NCBI RefSeq assembly: GCF_015265455.1 | Contig: NZ_CP054492.1 | Span: 248,001 to 312,000 of the forward strand | Source of the DNA: Candidatus Sulfurimonas baltica | Lineage (GTDB): Bacteria > Campylobacterota > Campylobacteria > Campylobacterales > Sulfurimonadaceae | Reading direction: 5' to 3' | Length of the DNA: 64,000 bases | Shown here: positions 18,755-27,672 of the stretch, piece by piece | Numbering within the stretch: the stretch's first letter is position 1 | Layout: every line of letters begins with the position of its first letter | Position numbers and translations under genes: made by a program | Notes under the pieces: generated by a model | What the model saw: the letters and a program-made list of their open reading frames with translations, nothing else | Database searches by the model: none | Told to the model about the DNA's origin: nothing

Positions 18755-21127
18755 TTGTTAAAAACCTTGCTCTTAGCCCTGTCGCTGCTACTCCTATTTA
18801 CTCAACCTATTTTTTCACTTGAAATATCTCTTCAAGGTGCAAAAGAGAATCATCAGGATTTCTCAACACTTCATTTAAGAGATGAAGATAAATTTTTATG
18901 CCAAGATATGAAAAATGATTTTGATGAAATTGTTAAAATAGTTTGCGCATTTTCAAAATCCCCATCTCAAAAGTTAAAAAAGATACAAAACAATTTTTTT
19001 GAGATAACTACTGAAGTAAAGAATAAAACTTTTTTTTTAATAATAAAACCATATGAAAGAATGAAACTTGTCCCAATAGTATTTGACTTAACTAAAGATG
19101 ATACTGTTTTTAGTTCCAATGTAAAACTCTCAAATCACTGGATGGTTATCGGCTATAGAAATGAATTACCTTTTATAAAGAAAAACGCTGAATTGGATGT
19201 ATCTATAAATTTTCCATTTACATTTGCAGAAGATAAATTTCCATATGTAGGAAGTTTAGATATGCAAGGAAACCCCGTACATGTAGAAAGAGTCGGGGAT
19301 GTTTCCCAGTATATAAAAATTAAAAAACTTTATGATGACAAGGAGTATGAGTTTACCTTGGAACTTATTGACGAAGTTATAAAAGAGTATCCAAATTCAC
19401 TATTCACAGCTGAATTACTGTTTTACAAGATGAAAGCATATTCTAAACTGATGTTGTACGACGAGTTGATAGATGTTGCAAAAGCCTATCTTAAAGAGTA
19501 TTCTTCAGATGAAAATATTGCTGAAGTCCTCTCGATGGCTGCTAAATCTTACTATAAAATAGGTTTGGGAACCGATGCTGATTACTTTTTTGACCGGCTT
19601 TTCACTGAACATGACAATACGGTTTATGCTCAGTGGGGATACATATATAAGGGTGAGATGTTGGATTCGTCCGGCAGTGCTACTCAAGCCAGATTGTTAT
19701 TTAAAAAAGCATTAGAACAAACTTCTGATATAGATGTAGCTTCAACTGCTGCATACAGATTAGCGCAAAATTTTATATTATCAGGTGATATCAAAGAGGC
19801 ATCTGTATATGCAGATAAAGTGGCAAAAGCTAAGCCTAGCTACTTTATTGAATCAATTCCAGAATCAATAGATATGATGTATGATTTCGTAGACAGCGAA
19901 GATTATAATACAGGAGCATCTATAGCACAAGCCCTCTTTAAGAGCCTAGAAGATACTCATGAGGAGTATGAGACACTCCTGAAGAATAGAGGAGTATGGC
20001 TTAGTAAAACAAAAAATAAAAAAGAATCACTTGAAGCCTTGAATCTATACCTAAAGCTATTCCCTGATGGTCTTTATGAACAAGAAGTAAAAGTTGCTAA
20101 AGATGGTCTATTTTTTGATGTAAGTGATGATAATGTAACAACAAAATTAACAAATTATGAGAAGCTTATTAATGAATACAGCGGGGACAGCATAGGGAAC
20201 AAAGCTATATATGAAAAAGCTAAACTCCTTATTCAAAATTCTAAATTCAGAGATGCTCTCGGTTTAGAGGAAAAACTTCTCAAGCTAGACACTGAAGAGT
20301 ATAAAGATGTTGGAAATATGATTAAATCGTCTGCAATAGGTACCATGAAACAGGCATTAGAGGTAAAAGAGTGTGGCAGTGTATTGGAGATAGCATCAAA
20401 ATATAAAATTGAACTATCAGATGAATGGGATGATGGGATATATGAGTGTGCCATGAAAGGTGCTGATTATGAACTTGCTAAAAAGATGGCAGACAAGAAT
20501 TTAAAATCAAAAGATTTAGATGAGAGAAAGAAGTGGTTATATAGATATATTAAAATTGATTTTGCTACTGGAAATTACAGTAATGTTATAGAAGCTTCAA
20601 AAGATTTAATAACCCTAATAGAGGATAAAAAAAATTCAGACTACAAAGATGTTTATAGGTACTTATTTGACACATACTCTAGATTAGAAAACAGTACAAA
20701 GATGATAGACACTATGGCAGAGATAGAAAAAGTTTATGGATTGGATTATTTAGATATCGAGAGATATGTATCGTTGATATCAGCTGGAAGTCAAAAAAAA
20801 GATAGTAATTTAGTAATATTATATGGCGAAAAGGTTATGAAAATACAAACAATTTCTAATTCAAACGCTCAGAGTCCTTTTGTTGAGTTTGCACTTTACG
20901 AGGCATATTCAAAAAAAGAAAATTACAATAGAGCACTAGAAGTCATAAAATCACTAGACAATATTGAGTTAAAAAAGAACACAAGAGCAAGACAAAAATA
21001 TCTTTTAGGCAGTATATACAGTAAGTTGTGGAGAGATGATGATGCAAAGGCAGCTTATCAAGACTCCATAAATGCAGACAAAGAGTCATCTTGGGCTAAA
21101 TTAGCCAAAGCTGCTCAGGAGATTTGA
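18755..21127 (+). CDS. pflA: PflA, periplasmic flagellar motor protein
   Basis: A 790-residue protein with an N-terminal signal peptide (hydrophobic 2-21), a beta-rich N-terminal domain and then helical TPR-like repeats from about residue 190 to the end. Length, architecture and position right behind nuoN match PflA of C. jejuni (Cj1565c, about 788 residues) and HP1274. In Campylobacterota PflA and PflB form spokes of the periplasmic scaffold that holds stator units of the high-torque flagellar motor. The start is TTG with AGGGATAG upstream. The 3' end overlaps miaA on the other strand by 13 bases. Identification is by synteny plus architecture. Confidence 0.85.
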   Translation: MLKTLLLALSLLLLFTQPIFSLEISLQGAKENHQDFSTLHLRDEDKFLCQDMKNDFDEIVKIVCAFSKSPSQKLKKIQNNFFEITTEVKNKTFFLIIKPYERMKLVPIVFDLTKDDTVFSSNVKLSNHWMVIGYRNELPFIKKNAELDVSINFPFTFAEDKFPYVGSLDMQGNPVHVERVGDVSQYIKIKKLYDDKEYEFTLELIDEVIKEYPNSLFTAELLFYKMKAYSKLMLYDELIDVAKAYLKEYSSDENIAEVLSMAAKSYYKIGLGTDADYFFDRLFTEHDNTVYAQWGYIYKGEMLDSSGSATQARLLFKKALEQTSDIDVASTAAYRLAQNFILSGDIKEASVYADKVAKAKPSYFIESIPESIDMMYDFVDSEDYNTGASIAQALFKSLEDTHEEYETLLKNRGVWLSKTKNKKESLEALNLYLKLFPDGLYEQEVKVAKDGLFFDVSDDNVTTKLTNYEKLINEYSGDSIGNKAIYEKAKLLIQNSKFRDALGLEEKLLKLDTEEYKDVGNMIKSSAIGTMKQALEVKECGSVLEIASKYKIELSDEWDDGIYECAMKGADYELAKKMADKNLKSKDLDERKKWLYRYIKIDFATGNYSNVIEASKDLITLIEDKKNSDYKDVYRYLFDTYSRLENSTKMIDTMAEIEKVYGLDYLDIERYVSLISAGSQKKDSNLVILYGEKVMKIQTISNSNAQSPFVEFALYEAYSKKENYNRALEVIKSLDNIELKKNTRARQKYLLGSIYSKLWRDDDAKAAYQDSINADKESSWAKLAKAAQEI

Positions 21128-22008
21128 GAAAGTATAATCTCCTCTAGCTCTTCAAGTGGAGCGCTGACAATGCCTTTAAACTGAGTGCGATTGAAAGTCT
21201 GCTGTCTCTTTGCCAACTGTGCCGTATGGGTTGATATATTATCAAGCATAACCTCTTTTGTAACTTTGCCGTCAAGGTACTCTAAAACTTCAACTATCCC
21301 TATAGAATTCATAGCATGTGGCGCTCTTGTATACTTTTTCTCCAAAGCGCAAACTTCATCTATTAAGCCAAGCTCTAACATCTTAGATGTTCTTTTAGAG
21401 ATTCGCTCTCGTAAAACAGCTCTATCTACATCTATATTGTAAATATTCAAGTTTTCTATAGTCGGTTTTGGTGAATTTTGTCTAAACCACTCTGAAGGTG
21501 TTAAAGTAGAAGCTTCATAAATAAGCATCGCCTTTTCAATTCTATAGCTGTCATTAGGAGAAATATCACTCATATATGGAGCATCCAAGTCATATAAAAA
21601 CCCATAACACTCTTTTAGATTTTTCAGTTTTAACTCTACATGCAGTTTTGTTTCATTACTAATATCAGGTAATTTTGAGAGCCCCTCAAGAAGCGATTTC
21701 AGATAAAAAGATGTTCCGCCAACAATAATAAGATTTTTATTTTCACCTCTACATGTAGAGAGTATCTTTTTGTACAAATCAATGAAAATGTCAACACTGA
21801 AGTACTCATCAGGATTAAGTAAATTTATACCAAAATGTTTCACAGAGTTTAGTTCGGCAGATGAAGGTTTTGCTGAGACTATATCAATCTCTTTATATAT
21901 ACTTAGTGAGTCGATAGATAATATGTGGGCATTTATCTTTTTGGCTATATTTATAGCCAGATCGCTCTTTCCAGATGCTGTTGGACCAATAATGGCAAGT
22001 TGTTTCAT
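21115..22008 (-). CDS. miaA: tRNA dimethylallyltransferase
   Basis: MiaA adds a dimethylallyl group to adenosine 37 of tRNAs that read UNN codons. GPTASGKS at residues 8-15 binds phosphate; SIDSLSIYKEIDIVSAKPS is the substrate motif with the catalytic Asp; GGTSFYLKSLLEG and the C-terminal AKRQQTFNR are typical. At 297 residues it is standard length. It follows dgkA by one base on the minus strand and converges with pflA. One CTACATGTAG palindrome (21749-21758) lies inside. Confidence 0.95.
   Translation of the reverse strand: MKQLAIIGPTASGKSDLAINIAKKINAHILSIDSLSIYKEIDIVSAKPSSAELNSVKHFGINLLNPDEYFSVDIFIDLYKKILSTCRGENKNLIIVGGTSFYLKSLLEGLSKLPDISNETKLHVELKLKNLKECYGFLYDLDAPYMSDISPNDSYRIEKAMLIYEASTLTPSEWFRQNSPKPTIENLNIYNIDVDRAVLRERISKRTSKMLELGLIDEVCALEKKYTRAPHAMNSIGIVEVLEYLDGKVTKEVMLDNISTHTAQLAKRQQTFNRTQFKGIVSAPLEELEEIILSQIS
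21117..21143. terminator. Bidirectional hairpin between pflA and miaA
   Basis: AGGAGATT (21117-21124) pairs with AATCTCCT (21136-21143) across an 11-base loop, over the overlapping 3' ends of two convergent genes. It probably ends transcription from both sides, though flanking T tracts are weak. Confidence 0.45.
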
Positions 22009-22009
22009 A

Positions 22010-22369
22010 TTATAGAATATCTATTAAAATTATTGCCCAGGTTACAGTAAAGACAAAGATGCTTAAAAAAACGATAGTGCTTCCAACATCTTTTGCTCGA
22101 CCGGCCATATGATTATGCTCAAGCGTTACTAAATCAACGACTCTCTCAATAGCACTGTTTGTAGCCTCTGCCAAAAGCATCCCCATTAGTGATATAAACA
22201 TCAAAGCTTTATAAACCAAAGTGGTTTCTATGAATATAATAACTGGCAATAAAATCAGAGCAAGTATGAGCTCAATTTTAAATGATGTCTCCGTCTGTAT
22301 TAAATCTTTTAGTCCGTTTAGAGCATACGTTGTGTTTTTAAAAAAATTATACTTCGGTTGATTCCTCAA
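22010..22369 (-). CDS. dgkA: Diacylglycerol kinase (prokaryotic DgkA type)
   Basis: Small three-helix membrane enzyme of 119 residues that phosphorylates diacylglycerol for phospholipid recycling. The active-site motif LLAEATNSAIERVVDLV (glutamates 68 and 75) and the following RAKDVGS are diagnostic. The start is TTG at 22369, with AGGAATAGAGA upstream; no ATG fits. It forms a two-gene unit with miaA. A TATAAT box on the minus strand near 22403-22408 could be the promoter. Confidence 0.92.
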   Translation of the reverse strand: MRNQPKYNFFKNTTYALNGLKDLIQTETSFKIELILALILLPVIIFIETTLVYKALMFISLMGMLLAEATNSAIERVVDLVTLEHNHMAGRAKDVGSTIVFLSIFVFTVTWAIILIDIL

Positions 22370-22404
22370 TTCTCTATTCCTATTAGTTATATTATGTAAA
22401 CGAT

Positions 22405-22410
22405 TATAAT
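22405..22410. promoter_or_regulatory. Back-to-back -10 boxes between dgkA and mqnP
   Basis: ATTATAAT around 22403-22410 reads as TATAAT on both strands, and TAAAAT at 22454-22459 is another plus-strand candidate nearer mqnP. The 115-base divergent gap holds no gene. Assignment by sequence only. Confidence 0.35.
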
Positions 22411-22484
22411 ATAATTTAGTTTAATAATCATACACATTTAAACCTAGTTTAGGTAAAATAAGCAAAAATACGTCAAGGTGAAAT

Positions 22485-23342
22485 TTGCAAAGATATATTA
22501 ATAAAATTAAAGATTTTAACGAACTGGTAATGTTTGAGCACTCTATATTTTCACTTCCATTTATATTTATCGCTATGATTGTTGCGGCAGATGGTTGGTT
22601 TGGTTTTACGCTGCTCATTTTAGGTGCTTTTGCAGCTATTAGTGCGAGAAATTTTGCAATGGGTCTTAACAGGTTTGCAGATAGAGATATAGACGCACAA
22701 AATCCAAGGACATCATCTCGTCCAAATGTTGATGGACGATTAGATGCTCCAAGCATTATGGTTTTTACTCTTGTAAATGCTTTTGTCTTTGTTGGGGTTG
22801 CTTATATTATAAATCCATTAGCATTTTATCTTAGTTTCCCAATACTCTTAATTCTTGGTTCTTACTCTTACTTTAAACGCTTCTCATCTCTAGCTCATAT
22901 AGTTTTAGGTATATCTCTTGGACTTGCACCAATAGCCGGTGTAGTTGCAGTTCTTGCAGAGATTACACCTTGGTCTGTAATGCTTAGTTTAGGTGTTATA
23001 TTTTGGGTTGCAGGGTTTGATCTGCTTTATTCACTGCAGGATATGGAGTTTGACAGACAGAATAATCTTCACTCTATTCCATCAAAATATGGCTCAGAAG
23101 CGACACTTCTGCTTTCAGCATTTTTTCATATACTGACAGTAGTTTTTTGGGCGCTGTTTGCTTGGATGGCAGAGCTTGGTATATTTGCATTTTTTGCAGT
23201 AATGTTAGGTGCGGTTATGCTTGGATATGAACACTATTTGGTGAGAAAAGATTTTACTAAAATAGATCGTGCATTTTTCACAGTCAATGGTTATCTTGGG
23301 ATTGCATTTTTTATTTTAATTGTTTTTGATAAGGTTCTATAA
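22485..23342 (+). CDS. mqnP: MqnP, menaquinone polyprenyltransferase of UbiA family
   Basis: Integral membrane prenyltransferase of 285 residues and about eight helices. The two aspartate motifs are visible: NRFADRDID at 62-70 and LQDMEFDRQ further on. In Campylobacterota, which make menaquinone by the futalosine route, this UbiA-like protein is taken to be MqnP, attaching the polyprenyl tail to the dihydroxynaphthoate precursor. The start is TTG with AAGGTG five bases before. It heads a run of nine plus-strand genes and shares one base with the next. The quinone feeds the complex I operons on either side. Confidence 0.85.
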   Translation: MQRYINKIKDFNELVMFEHSIFSLPFIFIAMIVAADGWFGFTLLILGAFAAISARNFAMGLNRFADRDIDAQNPRTSSRPNVDGRLDAPSIMVFTLVNAFVFVGVAYIINPLAFYLSFPILLILGSYSYFKRFSSLAHIVLGISLGLAPIAGVVAVLAEITPWSVMLSLGVIFWVAGFDLLYSLQDMEFDRQNNLHSIPSKYGSEATLLLSAFFHILTVVFWALFAWMAELGIFAFFAVMLGAVMLGYEHYLVRKDFTKIDRAFFTVNGYLGIAFFILIVFDKVL

Positions 23343-23863
23343 TGAATATCCGTCTAGTCAATGCTCCAATTAGTTTAACATTTAGTGAAGCAGAGATAGA
23401 TAATGAGGGGTATTTAAGAGAGTATCAGCAGTTGAGCGAGAGTGATGATGATCCAGTAAGTCAATGGCTTAAACTCGCGCGTGCAAAAGGTGAGAGTTCA
23501 GATACAGACCCGGTTTTGCTAAATCTTATGGTAGAGTTGCATAGAAAAATAGACTCACTTGAGAAGTTTTTAAAAAATGAAGAGCCAAAAAGATTGTCAT
23601 TAACGGATGAGGTGGCAATTGAGTCTATTGGTTTTGAGCATTTTAAACTCAAAGAAGATATTTTAGAAGAAGGGAAAGAATATTATGGCAGAGTTGAGAT
23701 GCCAGTTCACCCAAAAAGAGATGTGCCTATATTTTTTACCGCTATTGATAAATCACTTGCTAAAATTAGTAAAATTCATGATAGAGATGAAAAAGAGTGG
23801 GGCGCTTACCTGACTGCAAGAGAGAGAGTTTTGATCCGTGAAGCGAAAGAGAACAAGAGATGA
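23342..23863 (+). CDS. Uncharacterised 173-residue protein, possibly PilZ-like
   Basis: Not recognised with certainty. Soluble, with an acidic N-terminal half containing a helix at about 55-80 (LMVELHRKIDSLEKFLKN) and a C-terminal half rich in predicted strands, then a helix ending in ARERVLIREAKE. The strand pattern with LEEGKEYYGRVEMPV and a final RD.....Y...RER helix recalls divergent PilZ domains, but the RxxxR motif for c-di-GMP is not evident. It overlaps mqnP by one base and the next gene by four, so it is part of the same unit. Confidence 0.75.
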   Translation: MNIRLVNAPISLTFSEAEIDNEGYLREYQQLSESDDDPVSQWLKLARAKGESSDTDPVLLNLMVELHRKIDSLEKFLKNEEPKRLSLTDEVAIESIGFEHFKLKEDILEEGKEYYGRVEMPVHPKRDVPIFFTAIDKSLAKISKIHDRDEKEWGAYLTARERVLIREAKENKR

Positions 23864-24384
23864 ACTTAAACATAGAGTATATTAGCATTGAGTATCTTGT
23901 AGTCGCAATGGCGGCTATGATTTTATATCTTATTTACTATGTTTTTACAAAAGATTCCCAGTACAGTAAAAATATACGCTCTGTTGCGACTGTGGCCGAG
24001 GAGCTAAATAGAGAAATCTTCTATTTGAAAAAAAAACTTAGCGAAACACAAAAAAATATTACAAAAAATACCAGCCGAATGAGCGATGATGATATCTACC
24101 AAGAGGTTGAGAGAACAGTATATGATATGGTGAAACCTATCTCTTTGGGCTTGAAGAGATTGGAAGAGAGTGTTCAAAGCATTGATGAGCATATAGAATC
24201 CAGAATCGCATCTTTAGAGAACGGCGTAAAACAAATCTCTATCCCTACCTCTATTCATGGTAATGATGATGAAAAAATTATTTTACTTTTCAAGCAGGGT
24301 GTCACTCTTGAGACAATATCAAAAGAGTTGCATATATCTAAAGCAGAAGTTGAGTTTGTTCTAAAAATCAACAAAATCAAGTAA
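23860..24384 (+). CDS. Membrane-anchored coiled-coil protein with C-terminal helix-turn-helix
   Basis: A 174-residue protein of unknown function. One transmembrane helix (about 8-27) is followed by a coiled coil (roughly 38-65) and a second helical region, ending in a compact segment LFKQGVTLETISKELHISKAEVEF that reads as a helix-turn-helix (DUF2802/DUF6115-like as I recall). The domain may bind a protein partner instead of DNA. It overlaps the previous gene by four bases and precedes ftsW by six, so a role linked to the cell envelope is a guess from context. Confidence 0.75.
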   Translation: MNLNIEYISIEYLVVAMAAMILYLIYYVFTKDSQYSKNIRSVATVAEELNREIFYLKKKLSETQKNITKNTSRMSDDDIYQEVERTVYDMVKPISLGLKRLEESVQSIDEHIESRIASLENGVKQISIPTSIHGNDDEKIILLFKQGVTLETISKELHISKAEVEFVLKINKIK

Positions 24385-24390
24385 TGTTTT

Positions 24391-25554
24391 ATGGCAGATA
24401 GAAAACTATTCGCTCTCGTCTGCGCACTTATAGGGATTAGTATTATATTGACTTACACCCTCTCTGCATATACAACTATTCTTTTTGAGGTTAATGAATT
24501 TCACTTTGCTGTAAGACAGGCACTTTTTGGATTTATAAGTATATTTACAATATGGTTGCTTGCTCAGGGCGATCCAGATAAGCTTTTAGCCCCAATAGGC
24601 TTTACCCTTTTTATAGGCTCAGCTATACTTATGATAGCAATGCCGTTTCTGCCAGACTTTTTAGTTTCAGCAGTTGGGGGAGCAAAACGGTGGATAAAGT
24701 TTTTTGGATTCTCTATAGCACCTGTGGAGTTTTTCAAAATCGGATTTGTATATTTTTTATCATGGAGCTTTTCAAGAAAGTTAGGACACCATGGTGGAAT
24801 GGGGATAAAACAGGAGTATATACGGTTTGCTCCATATGGAGTAGTCTTTATCGGTGCTATGTTTGTTATAGCATTTGTACAAAATGACTTAGGTCAGGTT
24901 GTTGTACTTGGATTGACGCTTCTTTTTTTACTTATGTTTGCCGGAAGCAGTTTTAGATTTTTCTTGACTCTTCTCTTAGGAGCACTTATGTTCTTCTTGT
25001 TTTTCATTTTTACGGCTGAACATAGAATTCTTCGTATCAAATCTTGGTGGGCTTTGGCGCAAAACAGTGTATTGGAACTTTTACCAGATGCAATAGCAAA
25101 GCAGTTAAGAGTTCCTACGGAAGTTGAACCTTATCAAATCGGACACTCACTAAATGCAATTCATAATGGAGGCATATTTGGAACAGGTGTTTCAAACGGT
25201 ACATTTAAGTTAGGCTTTTTGTCAGAGGTACATACAGACTTTGTTTTAGCAGGATTAGCAGAGGAGTTTGGGTTTGTTGGTGTCTTGTTGGTGGTGTTTA
25301 TATTTATGTGGATGATTCAAAGAATCTTTAAAATTGCAAATAGATCAGATGACTCGACTATATATCTGTTTAGTTTGGGTGTTGGGTTGCTTTTATCATT
25401 TGCCTTTTTGGTAAATGCCTACGGGATTAGCGGTATTACGCCTATTAAAGGAATCTCAGTCCCTTTTTTAAGTTACGGCGGATCTTCTATTTTAGCGGCT
25501 TCTTTTGGTGTAGGAATGGTTTTGATGGCATCTAAAAAAGCGAAAATGAATTAA
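24391..25554 (+). CDS. ftsW: FtsW/RodA-type peptidoglycan glycosyltransferase
   Basis: SEDS-family membrane enzyme of 387 residues and about ten helices that polymerises lipid II. Signatures are GGAKRWIKF, the PVEFFKIGFVYFL helix, VQNDLGQ with the catalytic Asp, and PIKGISVPFLSYGGSS near the end. FtsW is preferred over RodA because murG follows six bases on, an arrangement frequent in division clusters. The product is expected at the septum. Confidence 0.88.
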   Translation: MADRKLFALVCALIGISIILTYTLSAYTTILFEVNEFHFAVRQALFGFISIFTIWLLAQGDPDKLLAPIGFTLFIGSAILMIAMPFLPDFLVSAVGGAKRWIKFFGFSIAPVEFFKIGFVYFLSWSFSRKLGHHGGMGIKQEYIRFAPYGVVFIGAMFVIAFVQNDLGQVVVLGLTLLFLLMFAGSSFRFFLTLLLGALMFFLFFIFTAEHRILRIKSWWALAQNSVLELLPDAIAKQLRVPTEVEPYQIGHSLNAIHNGGIFGTGVSNGTFKLGFLSEVHTDFVLAGLAEEFGFVGVLLVVFIFMWMIQRIFKIANRSDDSTIYLFSLGVGLLLSFAFLVNAYGISGITPIKGISVPFLSYGGSSILAASFGVGMVLMASKKAKMN

Positions 25555-25571
25555 TATATGTGGAAATTAAA

Positions 25572-26594
25572 ATGAAATTATGCATTACCGGTGGTGGAAC
25601 AGGTGGACATCTGATGATAGCTCAAGCTTTGGTAGAAGCTGCTGTCAAAGACGGACATGAGGTTGTTTTTATAGGCTCAAAACGTGGGCAGGATAGAAAG
25701 TATTTTGAGCATCACAGCTCATTTTCGCATGTGTATTTTTTGGACACCTCAGGTGTTGTAAATAAAAAAGGTTTAGAAAAAATAAAAGCACTTTTTAAAA
25801 TTTTTTTAGCATTTTTTAAATCAAGAAAACTACTAAAACAGCACAATATTGTGGCAACATACAGTGTGGGAGGGTTTTCTGCCGCTCCTGCTTCTTTTGC
25901 CTCTTTGAGTAAGTTCATTCCGCTTTTTATACATGAACAAAATGCAGTTGAGGGGAGGCTAAATTCACTTTTAAAGCCATTTGCTAAAAGGTTTATATCT
26001 GCATATGACAATAACTCTCCTATTTCAGGTTACCCGATTAAAGATGAATTTTTTAAACATGCAAGAGTCAGAGAGTCTCTAAGGAGTATCATTTTTTTAG
26101 GCGGCTCAAACGGTGCAAAGGCTATAAATGATTTAGCTTTAAGCGTAGCAAAACATCTAAAAAAGTTAAATATAAAAATAATTCACCAAGCCGGTGAGGC
26201 TGATTATGAGAGGGTGAAAAATAAGTATGAATCTCTACATGTAGAGGTTGAACTTTATGCTTTTACAAAGGAGATGGATAAGTTAATATCTAGTGCCGAT
26301 TTGGCTGTTAGCCGTGCAGGTGCGAGCACACTTTGGGAATTAACTGCTAATGGTTGTCCAGCTTTGTTTGTCCCATACCCATACGCAGCAGGCGACCATC
26401 AGTACCACAATGCTCAGTTTATAGTAGAGAACAACCTTGGATGGTGTGAGAGGGAGAGTGAAGATTTAAGAGTAAAACTGCTCTCTATATTAGATGAAGA
26501 GCTTGAGAGTAAAAGTAAAGCTCTATTGGAGTACTCATCCAAAGATGTCGCTTCTAAGATGATAAAAGATGTTGTCAAGGTGTTAAATGCTTAG
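25572..26594 (+). CDS. murG: MurG, lipid II-forming N-acetylglucosaminyltransferase
   Basis: MurG transfers GlcNAc from UDP-GlcNAc to lipid I at the inner face of the membrane. GGGTGGH at 7-13, HEQNAVEGRLN, GGSNGAKAIN and SRAGASTLWELTANGCPALFVPYP are the donor and acceptor site motifs. The ATG at 25572 is preferred over a GTG at 25560 because GTGGA then serves as ribosome site. The 340-residue length is normal. It overlaps the DedA gene by eight bases. The palindrome CTACATGTAG lies at 26235-26244. Confidence 0.95.
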   Translation: MKLCITGGGTGGHLMIAQALVEAAVKDGHEVVFIGSKRGQDRKYFEHHSSFSHVYFLDTSGVVNKKGLEKIKALFKIFLAFFKSRKLLKQHNIVATYSVGGFSAAPASFASLSKFIPLFIHEQNAVEGRLNSLLKPFAKRFISAYDNNSPISGYPIKDEFFKHARVRESLRSIIFLGGSNGAKAINDLALSVAKHLKKLNIKIIHQAGEADYERVKNKYESLHVEVELYAFTKEMDKLISSADLAVSRAGASTLWELTANGCPALFVPYPYAAGDHQYHNAQFIVENNLGWCERESEDLRVKLLSILDEELESKSKALLEYSSKDVASKMIKDVVKVLNA

Positions 26595-27189
26595 AGAATT
26601 AGCAGAAAGTTTAGTAGATTTAATTTTTGACTGGGGTTATTTGGGAATATTTTTGCTAATGGCTGTTGAGAGTTCATTTATACCTTTTCCTAGTGAGATA
26701 GTGCTTGTTCCTGCCGGATATTTAGCCTCAAAAGGTGAGATGAGTATTAGTCTTATAATGGCCAGTGCTTTGGGAGGCTCTATGGTTGGCGCATTTATAA
26801 ACTACTATCTTGCTCTTACACTAGGGAGAAAGCTTTTACGTAAATATGGGAAGTATTTTTTCATAAATGAGAATGCCATAGAGAAGATGGATACTTTTTT
26901 TGTAAAACATGGACATATATCCACTTTTACAGGAAGACTTATACCCGGTATTCGTCAGTTAATCTCTATCCCGGCAGGGCTCTCTCGAATGAACTTGGCC
27001 TCTTTTTCTGCTTACACTGCACTTGGGGCTGGTATTTGGGCTTTGATACTTGTAATGCTCGGGTATTTTATAGGAGAAAATCAAGAATTAATTAACAATT
27101 ATTTAAAACAAATTATTATTGTTATTTTAATTACCTTGGTTTTATTGATTTATTGGTATTATAGTGTTCAAAAAAGAAAGAAGGTTTAA
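26587..27189 (+). CDS. DedA-family membrane protein
   Basis: A 200-residue protein with about five helices. FIPFPSEIVLVPAGYLA and FTGRLIPGIRQLISIPAGLSRM are the two conserved DedA/SNARE-associated motifs, each with the acidic or arginine residues needed for activity. Family members move undecaprenyl phosphate or other phospholipids across the membrane; beside ftsW and murG, recycling of the undecaprenyl carrier is a reasonable inference. The start overlaps murG. Confidence 0.88.
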   Translation: MLRELAESLVDLIFDWGYLGIFLLMAVESSFIPFPSEIVLVPAGYLASKGEMSISLIMASALGGSMVGAFINYYLALTLGRKLLRKYGKYFFINENAIEKMDTFFVKHGHISTFTGRLIPGIRQLISIPAGLSRMNLASFSAYTALGAGIWALILVMLGYFIGENQELINNYLKQIIIVILITLVLLIYWYYSVQKRKKV

Positions 27190-27192
27190 TTA

Positions 27193-27657
27193 ATGAGTAA
27201 TCTAGAATATATGTTCCATCCTGGTTTTTTCGGCACACGGGCTCCATTTTTTATGGACTTAGTAACTCTTATTGTTGCACTTTTGCCTTTTTTGGTGGCA
27301 GGGGCAATTGCTCTGGCAAGAAATAAACACTATAAAGCACACTCATATGTTCAAATATTTATATTTGCTTTTTCAGTGATTGTAGTCTCATATTTCGAAT
27401 ATGGAGTAAGACTAAGCGGTGGCTTTAATGCCTTTATGGAGGAGAGTTCAGTCGCTCATAATTACGCATTTATAGTTTTGGTTTTTCATATAGCAGTTGC
27501 AGTTATAACACTGATAATATGGGGAACAACTATTTTTATGGCTAAGAAACAGGTGCAATTAAAAAAGCACAAAAAAGCGGGTCTTATTACATTTGTAGGG
27601 GTCATAGCGACTTCACTAACAGGGATATGGGTTTATTTTTTAATGTTTGTATATTAA
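27193..27657 (+). CDS. DUF420-like four-helix membrane protein
   Basis: A 154-residue integral membrane protein with four predicted helices and conserved histidines (HSYVQ, HNYAF, VFHIAV, KKHKKAG). The pattern resembles DUF420 proteins, some of which (CtaM) assist cytochrome oxidase assembly. It lies three bases after the DedA gene and is followed by a b-type cytochrome, which fits a respiratory or haem-linked role. Family call is moderate; function is unknown. Confidence 0.72.
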   Translation: MSNLEYMFHPGFFGTRAPFFMDLVTLIVALLPFLVAGAIALARNKHYKAHSYVQIFIFAFSVIVVSYFEYGVRLSGGFNAFMEESSVAHNYAFIVLVFHIAVAVITLIIWGTTIFMAKKQVQLKKHKKAGLITFVGVIATSLTGIWVYFLMFVY

Positions 27658-27672
27658 GATTTAGGGGATAAG

